Shown here: in pieces, positions 1 to 7,969 of the stretch
Layout: every line of letters begins with the position of its first letter
How positions within the stretch are numbered: position 1 is the stretch's first letter
Assembly (NCBI GenBank): GCA_964533215.1
Contig: CAZHLJ010000004.1
Coordinates: 192,222 to 256,221 of the forward strand
Origin: Bact-08 sp964533215
GTDB taxonomy: Bacteria > Bacteroidota > Bacteroidia > Bacteroidales > UBA932
Length of the DNA: 64,000 nt
Direction: 5' to 3'
Notes under the pieces: generated by a model
What the model saw: the letters and a program-made list of their open reading frames with translations, nothing else
What the model was told of the DNA's origin: nothing
The model's database searches: none
Program-made: the position numbers and the translations under genes

Positions 1-3000
1 CTTGAATATCAGGGATTCTATTACCTGAAACCGCAAAGACCTTTTTATACATACTCTCCTTTGTGTCTCCATCCTTCTCTTCCGTATCTTTGAAGGTAGG
101 CAGACCATTTGCATCCAGTCCGGCAAACTTGTAAGAGTAGAAGGTGTTGATCGGCACGCCTTCCAGCACTGCTGTTCCATTAAGATATTCAAGGTATCCG
201 TAATTTGAATTGATTCCGGATCTTAAGACATTATTTGTATTTTTAGCTCCATTAAAAGAGAGCGACCAAGTCCAGTCCTTTGTCCTGACAGGAACGAAAT
301 TAAAGATAACTTCAAATCCCTTGTTTGCAATATCTCCTGCATTTAAGGACATACTTGGCATGCCTGTTGTCGGAGATACAGATTTGGAAATAATCTGATC
401 TTCTCCTTTCTTGTAATAGTATTCTACTGTTCCTGATATCCTGTTGTTCAATAATGAAAAATCTGCTGCAATATTGTAGGCTGTAGTTTTTTCCCATTTC
501 AACAATGGATTAGGCAGTTTTGAAAGATAATACATATACTCTTGAGAAAGTGGGTCAAGAGGGCCTCCTTGCAATATAAGACTTGGTGTCTGGTCATCTG
601 ACACATTTCCCTGGACACCCATGGACCCCTTGATTGCAAGTTCGTTAATCCAATCTATGTTTTTAAGATATGATTCATTATGAAGATTCCATCTTCCTGA
701 GAGTGACCATATAGGCAAAAACCTTGCACTCTTGTCTTGTCCGAACTTGTTTGAACCATCTGCTCTTACGTTAAAATTGAAGATATACTTATGCATATAG
801 TCATAAGTGGCAATACCATAAAATGACACAAAATTCGACAATCTGTTTACAACAACATTTGGATTTGCCAAAATAAGAGCATTGTACCTTGGCCAGAATG
901 CAGGATCTATGGCAATGAATTTTTCTCCTCTTTCAGGCATGTACCCAAACTGACTTGTCCTTATACCCTCGTATTTGCTCGATCGCAATTCTGTTCCAAT
1001 CGCCCCGGATATTTCGTGATCTTTTGAGATTGTAGTACTGTAGTCAGCCTGTGCCCTGACAGTGTATCCGAAGTTTCTTGTATTGTTGTTCTCCAATCCT
1101 CCTCCATATGGTAATTGACATTGGTCCTTTACAAAGGGGCTGGTTGGGTCTAGGCTGGGAAACTTTGCCCCATAATTGAGGTTTCTAAGGTTGGCAGCAT
1201 AGTAGCTCCTTTCGCTGAACCACTCTTTTTCCTGAGTATCGGCATTATTTATTCCTGCAGTACCAGTGAATCTAAGTTTGGGAGTTACTTTCCACTCAAT
1301 ATTGGACAAGAAATTCAATGAGTTGTTGTTGATTGTATTTCCGGTATTTTCAATTTCATTAAGCACATTATATATAAGTTGCTGTTGATTTCCCTGTCTT
1401 ACATTGTAGAACGCCCTCTCACCTGAAAGGTCATACAGTGCAATTGCGCGGGATGTGTTGTATGCATATTGGTATGGAGAAATTGACCCATGCAGATATT
1501 CCTTGTCTGTCAAAGAGCCCCTCAACTGCAAATTCGCAGTTAATTTCTTTGACAAATTGAATATCAGCTTCATATTGGCATTGTACTGCTCTACTCCGGA
1601 ACCTTTGACTGTGTTCTTGTCGCTTGCATAAGCACCGGAGAAGTAATAGTTAACCTTGTCGGTAGCACCAGAAACAGATATATTGTGTTTATTTGAAAAA
1701 GCGGTTCTATAAAGAGCATCGAACCAATCTGTGTTCTGTTCCTCCATTCTTTTTACGCGGAGCAAAAATTCATCTTCGGAAATTTTCCTGTCATAAAGAT
1801 CATACAGAGCCCCTTCATAACCCACAGCTGCTGGAGCGAAGCTATAAATGAGACCTCTTTTTTCAATCTCTTTTGAAACATCTATTCGTTCAAAAGAATT
1901 CATTCTGTGTAGGTTTTTGTAATCCGGTCTCTCTGTTAGGGTAAGGGAGGTAGAATAACTTAAACGAGGCGCTCCTATTTTTCCTTTCTTTGTTGTAACG
2001 ACTATTACACCGTTAGCAGCCCTTACACCATAAATTGCGGTAGAAGAGGCATCTTTCAAAATATCCACACTCTCTATATCCATCGGATTCAATCCGGAAA
2101 TTGCATTTCCAATGAGATTGACATTATCAAGGCTATTAATCTCATCCGTAGAAAGGGGAACCGGATCTTCAAGAATAATTCCATCCACAACCCACAATGG
2201 CTCCCTATTGCCGGATATAGTGGAAACTCCACGTATACGTATCTTTGTTGAAGCACCTGGAGTTGAAGTATTGTTCAAAACTGTCATTCCGGGGATTTTT
2301 CCCAAAAGCATATTGTCTAGTGTCAATGCCCCGGCCTGTTTGATATTTTCTCCGCTTACCGAGAAAATTGAGGAGGTAGATACCCGCTTGTCTATTTTCT
2401 GATAGCCTGTGCTTAGAACTACAACTTCCGACATCTGCTTGGCATCTGTCTTCAAAATTATATTTACAATATCCCTCAATACTCTCTCTTCATGGCTCTT
2501 CATGCCTATATATGAAATCAATAGTATTTGCTGGATGCCGCCAGGGATGGTTATAGTAAAGTTTCCATCAGCATCCGTGGTAACTGCATTCTTCAGCCCC
2601 TTTATTGAAACAGAGGCTCCAACCAATGGTTCCCCGTTTTCGTCAGTCACAGATCCTTTTATAGTTTTGGGTTTCTGGTCACTAAGATCTTTTTTCTTTA
2701 AATAGACAACATTGTCCTTCACCTCGTAATATAAAGAGGTCCCTTTAAGGGCAATATCCAGAACTTGATCTACTGTAGCATTTTTTACATCAATAACAAG
2801 ATTGCTGACCGGCTCAATGTCTTTGTTTCCATAAACAAATTGAATGTCAGCTTTTTTCTTGATTTCCCAAAGTAGTTGCTCAAGAGTTATAGATTTTTTG
2901 CTCAAAGTAATCTTTCCCTGAGGCTTGTTATCCGCAGCTATCAGGTTTGTACAAAATAACTGAGACATTATGATGACCTGTATGACTAGCAATAAGTTGC

Positions 3001-3052
3001 ACCTGGCCAAAAACTGTGTGACAAAACTAAGTGAGGATCCTGTTTTTTTCAT
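1..3052 (-). CDS. SusC/RagA-family TonB-dependent transporter with STN domain (3' end outside window)
   Basis: Outer-membrane TonB-dependent transporter of the SusC/RagA type. I read this frame directly; it is open from the ATG at 3052 down to base 1, so about 1017 codons are present and the C-terminal end of the barrel is missing. In order: a long N-terminal signal region, an STN domain (about residues 45-110, the signalling domain that contacts a FecR protein), a carboxypeptidase-D-like beta domain (about 120-200), then the plug with the SusC-typical segments IRIRGVSTI, LWVVDGI and DASSTAIYGVRAANGVI, then barrel. It follows the fecR gene with a 27-bp gap, so the two are probably co-transcribed. 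An STN domain plus adjacent FecR implies transport-coupled transcriptional signalling. The substrate cannot be read from the sequence. A SusD partner would be expected beyond base 1. Confidence 0.93.
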   Translation of the reverse strand, partial: MKKTGSSLSFVTQFLARCNLLLVIQVIIMSQLFCTNLIAADNKPQGKITLSKKSITLEQLLWEIKKKADIQFVYGNKDIEPVSNLVIDVKNATVDQVLDIALKGTSLYYEVKDNVVYLKKKDLSDQKPKTIKGSVTDENGEPLVGASVSIKGLKNAVTTDADGNFTITIPGGIQQILLISYIGMKSHEERVLRDIVNIILKTDAKQMSEVVVLSTGYQKIDKRVSTSSIFSVSGENIKQAGALTLDNMLLGKIPGMTVLNNTSTPGASTKIRIRGVSTISGNREPLWVVDGIILEDPVPLSTDEINSLDNVNLIGNAISGLNPMDIESVDILKDASSTAIYGVRAANGVIVVTTKKGKIGAPRLSYSTSLTLTERPDYKNLHRMNSFERIDVSKEIEKRGLIYSFAPAAVGYEGALYDLYDRKISEDEFLLRVKRMEEQNTDWFDALYRTAFSNKHNISVSGATDKVNYYFSGAYASDKNTVKGSGVEQYNANMKLIFNLSKKLTANLQLRGSLTDKEYLHGSISPYQYAYNTSRAIALYDLSGERAFYNVRQGNQQQLIYNVLNEIENTGNTINNNSLNFLSNIEWKVTPKLRFTGTAGINNADTQEKEWFSERSYYAANLRNLNYGAKFPSLDPTSPFVKDQCQLPYGGGLENNNTRNFGYTVRAQADYSTTISKDHEISGAIGTELRSSKYEGIRTSQFGYMPERGEKFIAIDPAFWPRYNALILANPNVVVNRLSNFVSFYGIATYDYMHKYIFNFNVRADGSNKFGQDKSARFLPIWSLSGRWNLHNESYLKNIDWINELAIKGSMGVQGNVSDDQTPSLILQGGPLDPLSQEYMYYLSKLPNPLLKWEKTTAYNIAADFSLLNNRISGTVEYYYKKGEDQIISKSVSPTTGMPSMSLNAGDIANKGFEVIFNFVPVRTKDWTWSLSFNGAKNTNNVLRSGINSNYGYLEYLNGTAVLEGVPINTFYSYKFAGLDANGLPTFKDTEEKDGDTKESMYKKVFAVSGNRIPDIQ

Positions 3053-3079
3053 ATTTATTAGTTTAAATTAAGTTCATTG

Positions 3080-4258
3080 TCATCTCTTCCTTTCAATGAT
3101 CATTGTACGGCCATTCTGTCTTATGGTGAACAAATCAGCATTGTTCAATGTCTCTATTATACCGGAGAAGTTTGTATCACGTAACAGATTTATTCCCATT
3201 CTTATCTCCTCGCATTCCTTGTCTTTGAAAATAAAATCAAAGTCATACCACCGTTGTAATGATTTTATAATGTTTAAAAGTTTTTCATTCCTGAAAGCGA
3301 AAGAACCATCAGTCCATAAAGAGAGCGTCTGGGCATCTACACTCTTGACAGCAATTTCACTGCTTCCCTTTTTACAAATAGCCTGCTGATCCGGAGAAAT
3401 TATTACAGAGCAATCTTCGTTTATAACTTTTAAAGACCCTGATACAAGTGTAGTATAGACCTCATCGTTGTCGTCATATGCGTTAAGGTTGAAACTCGTT
3501 CCCAGGACTTCAATCGATACATCTTTTGTCTTAACAATAAATGGTCTGCTCTCATCTCTACGCACATCAAAATAAATTTCACCCGATGCCTCGATTATTC
3601 TGTTTTTTCTCGAAAATCTTACAGGAAACCTTAAAGTGCTGCCTGAGTTGAGATGTGCAATTGTGCCATCCGGAAGTGCAATCTTATAGTCTTTTCCAAA
3701 ATCCGTTTTAATGGTATTCAATCTATTATCTTTTGCAGACAAGCTGTTATTTCCATTTGTATAATAGATTATATCCTCGTTTTTGTCAATTTGGATATTA
3801 CAGTTGTTCTCAACAAATGACGAATCTGATGAGAGATCAATAACCTTACCATCTGCCAGAACCAGACTTGCTCCATTAGCTCTTAAAGGAATTTCACGAT
3901 TCTCGTAAAAAAACGATGTGTTGTTCACAATATAGTAAGAGGAGAGACCGACTGTGACAGCCAACAGAGCAATTGCAGCATATTTATAGAACTGCCTGAA
4001 ATCTACACGCCGATGGACATAAGGGACTAATTTGTATTCAATTTTAGCCCAAGCTTCAGACGAATCATACTTATCTATCCTTTTATAATATCCTGTACGA
4101 TATTCGTTGTCAGTCAATTTATCCAACAACAACTTATTGTCGACATCTTCATCAAGCCATTTTTCAACAGCCCTTTCATCCTTTAGCTTGTTGCTGTTAA
4201 GGATTACAGAGGCTATTCTGGCCGAAATTTTAAAAAGTTTTTTATTTTTCATAGACAT
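3080..4258 (-). CDS. FecR-family anti-sigma factor
   Basis: Inner-membrane anti-sigma regulator of 392 residues. The N-terminal about 90 residues are cytoplasmic and would bind an ECF sigma factor. One membrane segment follows (about 91-111, rich in A, L and V), then a periplasmic FecR domain (about 185-285, with LPDGTIAHLNSGSTLRFP and GTSFNLNAY), and a C-terminal DUF4974 domain (about 315-390). This is the usual Bacteroidota architecture. It precedes the STN-containing SusC gene by 27 bp, as expected for a sigma/FecR/SusC relay. The odd point is that no sigma gene lies upstream: the next gene on this strand is trpB. The only ECF sigma gene in the window (7415-7969, opposite strand) has its own partner. 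The start may be the second Met (MKNKKLFK). Confidence 0.92.
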   Translation of the reverse strand: MSMKNKKLFKISARIASVILNSNKLKDERAVEKWLDEDVDNKLLLDKLTDNEYRTGYYKRIDKYDSSEAWAKIEYKLVPYVHRRVDFRQFYKYAAIALLAVTVGLSSYYIVNNTSFFYENREIPLRANGASLVLADGKVIDLSSDSSFVENNCNIQIDKNEDIIYYTNGNNSLSAKDNRLNTIKTDFGKDYKIALPDGTIAHLNSGSTLRFPVRFSRKNRIIEASGEIYFDVRRDESRPFIVKTKDVSIEVLGTSFNLNAYDDNDEVYTTLVSGSLKVINEDCSVIISPDQQAICKKGSSEIAVKSVDAQTLSLWTDGSFAFRNEKLLNIIKSLQRWYDFDFIFKDKECEEIRMGINLLRDTNFSGIIETLNNADLFTIRQNGRTMIIERKR

Positions 4259-4321
4259 CTGGTATTAAAACAATCCTATTTTAAATTATGGGTACTCGGG
4301 TTTTTAGAAAATTTAATCCAG

Positions 4322-4382
4322 CTGAAAAGTAGGTCTGTTTTCAGTCAAGTTGTGGGTTTGCCACATTTGCTTTCCAACTTGA
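4322..4382. other. Consecutive inverted repeats between trpB and fecR
   Basis: The 183-bp gap upstream of fecR holds two short inverted repeats beside the trpB terminator: CTGAAAA (4322-4328) with TTTTCAG (4338-4344), and TCAAGTTG (4345-4352) with CAACTTGA (4375-4382), the latter enclosing TGTGG/CCACA. They would form adjacent hairpins in the RNA of either strand. No clear TAnnTTTG box was found for fecR here. The role is unknown; they could lie in a 5' leader or mark a regulator site. Confidence 0.4.
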
Positions 4383-4417
4383 TTAAAAAAAATCCTCAGC
4401 CCTTTTCAGAGCTGAGG
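4383..4417 (-). terminator. Rho-independent terminator of trpB
   Basis: Read on the minus strand, CCTCAGC and GCTGAGG (4411-4417 and 4394-4400) form a 7-bp perfect stem, followed directly by a run of T (the plus strand shows eight A at 4385-4392). It lies 25 bp past the trpB stop codon. Confidence 0.8.
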
Positions 4418-4441
4418 AGGGTGCAACAAAGGTAATGTTTG

Positions 4442-5728
4442 CTACAAATATTTGTCGTATGCAGCCAAGTCCAGTAATCCATGACCCGACAGGTTGAATA
4501 GCAGAACGTCCTGACGTCCTGACTCTCGTGCCTTAAGAGCCTCTCTTATTGTTGCAGCAATTGCATGTGTAGATTCCGGAGCCGGAATGATTCCCTCTGA
4601 ACGGGCAAATAGGATACCGGCCTCGAAGGTCTCTTTCTGTTCAAAAGCATAGCTATTGATAAAGCCATCCATCTTGAGTTGGCTGACAATACTTCCACCT
4701 CCATGGTAGCGAAGGCCGCCGGCATGAATCTTATCCGGCTGAAAATCGTGACCAAGTGTGTACATTGGAATAAGAGGTGTCATACCGGCTGTGTCTCCAT
4801 AGTCGTACTCCATCACCCCCTTGGTAAGTTTAGGACAAGCGGAAGGCTCTGCTGCTATAAACTCAGTCTTGCGCTCCCCTGCCAAAGTGTGGCGCAAGAA
4901 AGGAAAGGAGATGCCGGAGAAGTTTGATCCACCTCCAAAGCAAGCAATCACCTTGTCCGGATAGTCCCCAGTCATAGCCATCTGCTTTTCTGCCTCAAGT
5001 CCAATTATAGTCTGATGCAGAAGGACATGATTAAGGACACTGCCCAATGTATATCTCGTATTTGGCTGCGTTACGGCTCTTTCCACCGCTTCCGAGATTG
5101 CCATTCCTAACGATCCTCCACAAGTCGGGTCCTCTGCCAGCACCTTACGCCCGTACTCGGTTACATTGGATGGAGAAGCATATATTTTACCTCCATATGT
5201 ATTAATGACAACTTTTCTGTAAGGCTTTTCCTCATAACTGTGCTTAACCATAAACACATCCAGATCCAATCCAAAAAGCTTGCAGGCAAGACTCATTGCA
5301 GAACCCCATTGTCCAGCACCAGTCTCGGTTGTGATTCTGGTAATTCCCTGAAGCCGATTATAATACGCCTGCGGAATTGCAGAATTCAGTTTATGTGAAC
5401 CCACCGGGCTAGTACTTTCATTTTTAAAATATATTCTTGCCGGCGTATCCAGCATTTTCTCCAGACCGGTAGCCCTTACAAGCGGAGTCGGGCGATAAGA
5501 CTTGTAAAGATCCAAAACCTCGTCCGGAATGTCATGCCATCGTTTTTCCGAAAGTTCCTGCTCAACCAGTGCCTTTGCAAACAGCATTTCCATCTCTTCC
5601 GGCAATACTGGCTTTCTGGTTTGAGGATTCAACATCGGTTGTGGTTTTGTAGGCATGTCTGCTACAATGTTATACCACTGCTTTGGCATTTCGCTCTCTG
5701 GGAGCAAGATTTTCTTTGTTGTCTTCAT
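4442..5728 (-). CDS. trpB: Tryptophan synthase beta chain, TrpB2 type
   Basis: PLP enzyme that condenses indole with serine to give tryptophan. At 428 residues it is longer than the classical TrpB1 (about 400) and matches the TrpB2 group. Visible motifs are the PLP lysine in STSPVGSHKLNSA (K113), GAGQWGSAMS, and the glycine-rich phosphate loop CFGGGSNFSG. TrpB2 proteins often work without TrpA and are thought to salvage free indole. No other trp gene lies in the window. The gene stands alone between its own attenuator (5765-5887) and its own terminator. The three Trp codons in the upstream leader peptide are strong contextual support for a real role in tryptophan supply. Confidence 0.95.
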   Translation of the reverse strand: MKTTKKILLPESEMPKQWYNIVADMPTKPQPMLNPQTRKPVLPEEMEMLFAKALVEQELSEKRWHDIPDEVLDLYKSYRPTPLVRATGLEKMLDTPARIYFKNESTSPVGSHKLNSAIPQAYYNRLQGITRITTETGAGQWGSAMSLACKLFGLDLDVFMVKHSYEEKPYRKVVINTYGGKIYASPSNVTEYGRKVLAEDPTCGGSLGMAISEAVERAVTQPNTRYTLGSVLNHVLLHQTIIGLEAEKQMAMTGDYPDKVIACFGGGSNFSGISFPFLRHTLAGERKTEFIAAEPSACPKLTKGVMEYDYGDTAGMTPLIPMYTLGHDFQPDKIHAGGLRYHGGGSIVSQLKMDGFINSYAFEQKETFEAGILFARSEGIIPAPESTHAIAATIREALKARESGRQDVLLFNLSGHGLLDLAAYDKYL

Positions 5729-5764
5729 CTTCTGACAAGCGTTGTTAATTATTTGAATTAGTTG

Positions 5765-5798
5765 AAATAAAAAAGGCCCGATGCGTGAGCATCGGACC
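5765..5798 (-). terminator. Attenuator terminator hairpin upstream of trpB
   Basis: On the minus strand GGTCCGATGC (5798-5789), loop TCAC and GCATCGGGCC (5784-5775) make a 10-bp stem with a single G-T (G-U) pair, followed by TTTTTT. It sits between the leader peptide and trpB, 37 bp before the trpB start, so if formed it would end transcription before the gene. The TGCTCAC at its apex (5791-5785) is exactly complementary to GTGAGCA in the leader-peptide reading frame (5857-5851), giving a competing antiterminator. Confidence 0.85.
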
Positions 5799-5833
5799 TC
5801 GTATATTAAAAAAATATAATAAATATCTCTCTT

Positions 5834-5887
5834 CTATACACAAACAGTAGTGCTCACAAATCTATAAGATCTGTGCCACCACCACAT
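5834..5887 (-). CDS. trp leader peptide (three tandem Trp codons)
   Basis: A 17-codon reading frame, MWWWHRSYRFVSTTVCV followed by TAG, starts with ATG TGG TGG TGG. A hairpin inside the frame (CACAGATCT 5875-5867 with AGATTTGTG 5863-5855, 9 bp with one G-U) follows the Trp codons directly, in the position of the 1:2 pause hairpin of the classical trp leader. The GTGAGCA at 5857-5851 can instead pair with the apex of the terminator. The inferred logic is classical: a ribosome stalled at the Trp codons frees this segment to block the terminator, whereas a ribosome reaching the stop covers it and trpB is shut off. The promoter element is at 5958-5951. No Shine-Dalgarno sequence is seen, as is normal in this phylum. 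Confidence 0.85.
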   Translation of the reverse strand: MWWWHRSYRFVSTTVCV

Positions 5888-5950
5888 TTGAGTTAAAGAG
5901 CCATTAATCATTATTATATTTTATTATCTCTATGTTTTGTTTCAGGGTGC

Positions 5951-5958
5951 AAATGTAT
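5951..5958 (-). promoter_or_regulatory. -7 promoter element of the trp leader
   Basis: TACATTTG on the minus strand matches the Bacteroidota -7 consensus TAnnTTTG. It lies 64 bp upstream of the leader-peptide ATG. A clean -33 TTTG at the usual distance was not seen; a TTG lies closer than normal. Confidence 0.6.
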
Positions 5959-6054
5959 AAAATTATTTTATCAACGAAAAAATTATTGATGATGCAGTCT
6001 TTTACCCCAAAAAAGCATCTATTATAAAACAGAATAATTTAAATCCAGAAAAAG

Positions 6055-6867
6055 ATGAAATCCAACAGTTTTAAAATTACAATTTGTGCACTTGCCTCAA
6101 TATTCCTTCTCTCTTCCTGCCTTGGAGATCAGAGTGAATCGATTGAAAGCGGTAAAGATCTTGCCTATATCACTACATTCAACAATACTAAATGCGCCGC
6201 TACCAATTGCGGATACATCACATCTACAGAGATTCAGGCTATGGCATTGGGTGAGTGTTACCTGGTTGGTTATTCAATCTCCACACCGGCAGTTAATGGG
6301 ATATATACCCCAGACAGGGTTATCAACGTTTCTGTAACACCTCTTCCACAATCTCCTTTAAGAGAAGGTACTCCGCTAAGTGAGCAAGAGAATAATTTTG
6401 CAGTGGACAATCTTACTATTCCATTCTTTTACCCCACAAGGTATATGGGAGACAGGTGGATTTTCAAATATGCCGCAACTCTAAATTCAAATGAAAAACT
6501 TATCCCACGTTATTATTATGATGCAAATAATCAAGTTGATAAAAATGGTGATAATATAAAGAACAAGAACATGGTTGTGATTGATGTCTACTTCGAAAAG
6601 GTTATAACAACCAACCAGCCAACCTCCGGCATGAATGAATATCTTACTATAGCAAATCTCGAGAGTCTGAGAAATTTATATATGCCTGACTTCTCACAAG
6701 GAACATCAACATCAACCGGCAAAAATGTTGATGTGCAGATACTATTCAGATACCATATGAACAAAGGGGCCGGCGTGCCTTCTGAGATATCCTACGTTGG
6801 TAACTGGGAAACATACAGTCGGGTATATATGACATTCGGAATAAGTTATAATAGAACAGACATTTAG
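6055..6867 (+). CDS. Lipoprotein of unknown function
   Basis: A 270-residue predicted lipoprotein. The signal peptide ends in a lipobox (LLSSC, Cys22). The mature protein has no motif I recognise with certainty; a central segment ending in YFEKVITTNQPTSG and the general look resemble NigD-like or other small beta-rich Bacteroidales surface lipoproteins, but this is weak. Two Cys (AATNCGY and KCAAT) lie close together near residues 47-52. It is the first of four same-strand genes leading to an ECF sigma factor, 27 bp before the next lipoprotein. The start ATG follows an A-rich stretch. It could be a cell-envelope target of the sigma system; this is inference only. Confidence 0.75.
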   Translation: MKSNSFKITICALASIFLLSSCLGDQSESIESGKDLAYITTFNNTKCAATNCGYITSTEIQAMALGECYLVGYSISTPAVNGIYTPDRVINVSVTPLPQSPLREGTPLSEQENNFAVDNLTIPFFYPTRYMGDRWIFKYAATLNSNEKLIPRYYYDANNQVDKNGDNIKNKNMVVIDVYFEKVITTNQPTSGMNEYLTIANLESLRNLYMPDFSQGTSTSTGKNVDVQILFRYHMNKGAGVPSEISYVGNWETYSRVYMTFGISYNRTDI

Positions 6868-6894
6868 ACAATTGCTCTGATTTTTCAATTTATT

Positions 6895-7353
6895 ATGAAA
6901 CCTGATTCTATTACAAAACCGACAACACGATATTCATCTGCAAGACTGGTTTTATTATTCGCGATTTTAGGAATTTCAATAATGCCACTCTCAACAAGTT
7001 GTAAAAAAGAGAATTCTAACAATACTGGTTATACCAAATTGGCTGGTACAACATGGTTACATGAAACAGATGATGTATTTCAGATTCTACAGTTTATTGA
7101 CCAATCAACAGTTACCATTCAAAGCGGAAGAAAAGACGGCACATATTCTATGAATTTGACCACCTACTCATGGCATTATGCATCAGATATTGATGACAGA
7201 TGGGGTCTTTTTCATATGTATTATAAAACTTTTGATAATGAACAAGGTAAACTCATCTATTCAGGAACAGTGGAGAAAGGTCTAGTTTTACTGAAAAATA
7301 GTAGCGATAACACACAAGAAGATTTACGGTTCACGCAGATAAAGAAAAAATAG
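6895..7353 (+). CDS. Small lipoprotein of unknown function
   Basis: A 152-residue predicted lipoprotein with an N-terminal hydrophobic segment ending in a lipobox-like LSTSC (about Cys36). The mature part begins KKENSN and then LAGTTWLHETDD, a beta-strand pattern reminiscent of small lipocalin-like or META-like domains; I cannot assign the family. It follows the preceding lipoprotein by 27 bp and precedes the ECF sigma gene by 61 bp, so joint transcription is plausible. The signal peptide is unusually long; a later Met (MPLSTSC) is too close to the lipobox to be the start. Confidence 0.7.
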   Translation: MKPDSITKPTTRYSSARLVLLFAILGISIMPLSTSCKKENSNNTGYTKLAGTTWLHETDDVFQILQFIDQSTVTIQSGRKDGTYSMNLTTYSWHYASDIDDRWGLFHMYYKTFDNEQGKLIYSGTVEKGLVLLKNSSDNTQEDLRFTQIKKK

Positions 7354-7363
7354 ACTACCATAA

Positions 7364-7389
7364 AAATTCGGACAAAATTCGTAAATTCG
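7364..7389 (+). promoter_or_regulatory. Three direct repeats of AAATTCG upstream of the ECF sigma gene
   Basis: AAATTCG occurs at 7364-7370, 7375-7381 and 7383-7389, 26 bp before the sigma-factor start. The spacings are 11 and 8 bp. A regulator or an alternative sigma could read them; chance in A/T-rich DNA is not excluded. Confidence 0.35.
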
Positions 7390-7414
7390 GAAAAAACAAA
7401 AGAAGGGACGGTTA

Positions 7415-7969
7415 ATGAATGATCTGGAATTAATCGCCGGATGTAAAAGGAGAGATCGAAAGGCTCAACGGGAATTATATACGGCATACGCACCTGGAAT
7501 GATGAGTGTCTGCCGTAGGTATGTGAACGATCCTGCGACTGCGCAGGATCTTTTGCAGGATGGATTTGTAAAGGTTTTTACAAAAATAGATACATATTCA
7601 GGAGAAGGATCATTTGCCGGTTGGATAAGAAGGATATTTGTCACCACTTCACTGGAATATCTGCGTAACAATGGTTTTTTGAAATCAAGTGTACCTATAG
7701 AAGAGTCCGGCCCGGTCGAAGATGATGTCAATATTTCAATAATGAGCCAACTGACCGCCAAAGAGCTCTTGGCCTGCATTGCAAGTTTGCCTGCAGGTTA
7801 CAGGACTGTTTTTAACCTTTATGCAATTGAAGGATATTCTCATAATGAAATTGCCGGAATGCTTAATATAAAGGAGAGCTCTTCTCAGTCGCAGCTGGTA
7901 AGAGCGCGCAGAATCCTGCAAAAAAACGTACAATTAATAATTGGACAAGATTATGCGAGACAAAGATAA
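7415..7969 (+). CDS. ECF-type RNA polymerase sigma factor
   Basis: A 184-residue extracytoplasmic-function sigma factor. Region 2 is visible as LYTAYAPGMMSVCRRYVND...AQDLLQDGFVKVF and GSFAGWIRRIFVTTSLEYLR. Region 4 is the C-terminal helix-turn-helix around GYRTVFNLYAIEGYSHNEIAGML. Its 3' end overlaps the next gene by 17 bp in a different frame, so the two are translationally linked. In this phylum such partners restrain the sigma factor. Autoregulation through the AAATTCG repeats just upstream is possible. It might also serve the orphan FecR/SusC pair at 1-4258, but nothing in the sequence shows this. Confidence 0.93.
   Translation: MNDLELIAGCKRRDRKAQRELYTAYAPGMMSVCRRYVNDPATAQDLLQDGFVKVFTKIDTYSGEGSFAGWIRRIFVTTSLEYLRNNGFLKSSVPIEESGPVEDDVNISIMSQLTAKELLACIASLPAGYRTVFNLYAIEGYSHNEIAGMLNIKESSSQSQLVRARRILQKNVQLIIGQDYARQR

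Noticed and set aside
1..3052. Many reading frames of 60-100 codons on the plus strand over the first SusC gene
   Set aside because: They are shadows of the long minus-strand frame that runs off the window edge; none has a start context or recognisable product.
5729..6054. T-box or trp-binding riboswitch upstream of trpB
   Set aside because: No T-box core sequence is visible, and the Trp-codon leader peptide with competing hairpins explains the region fully.
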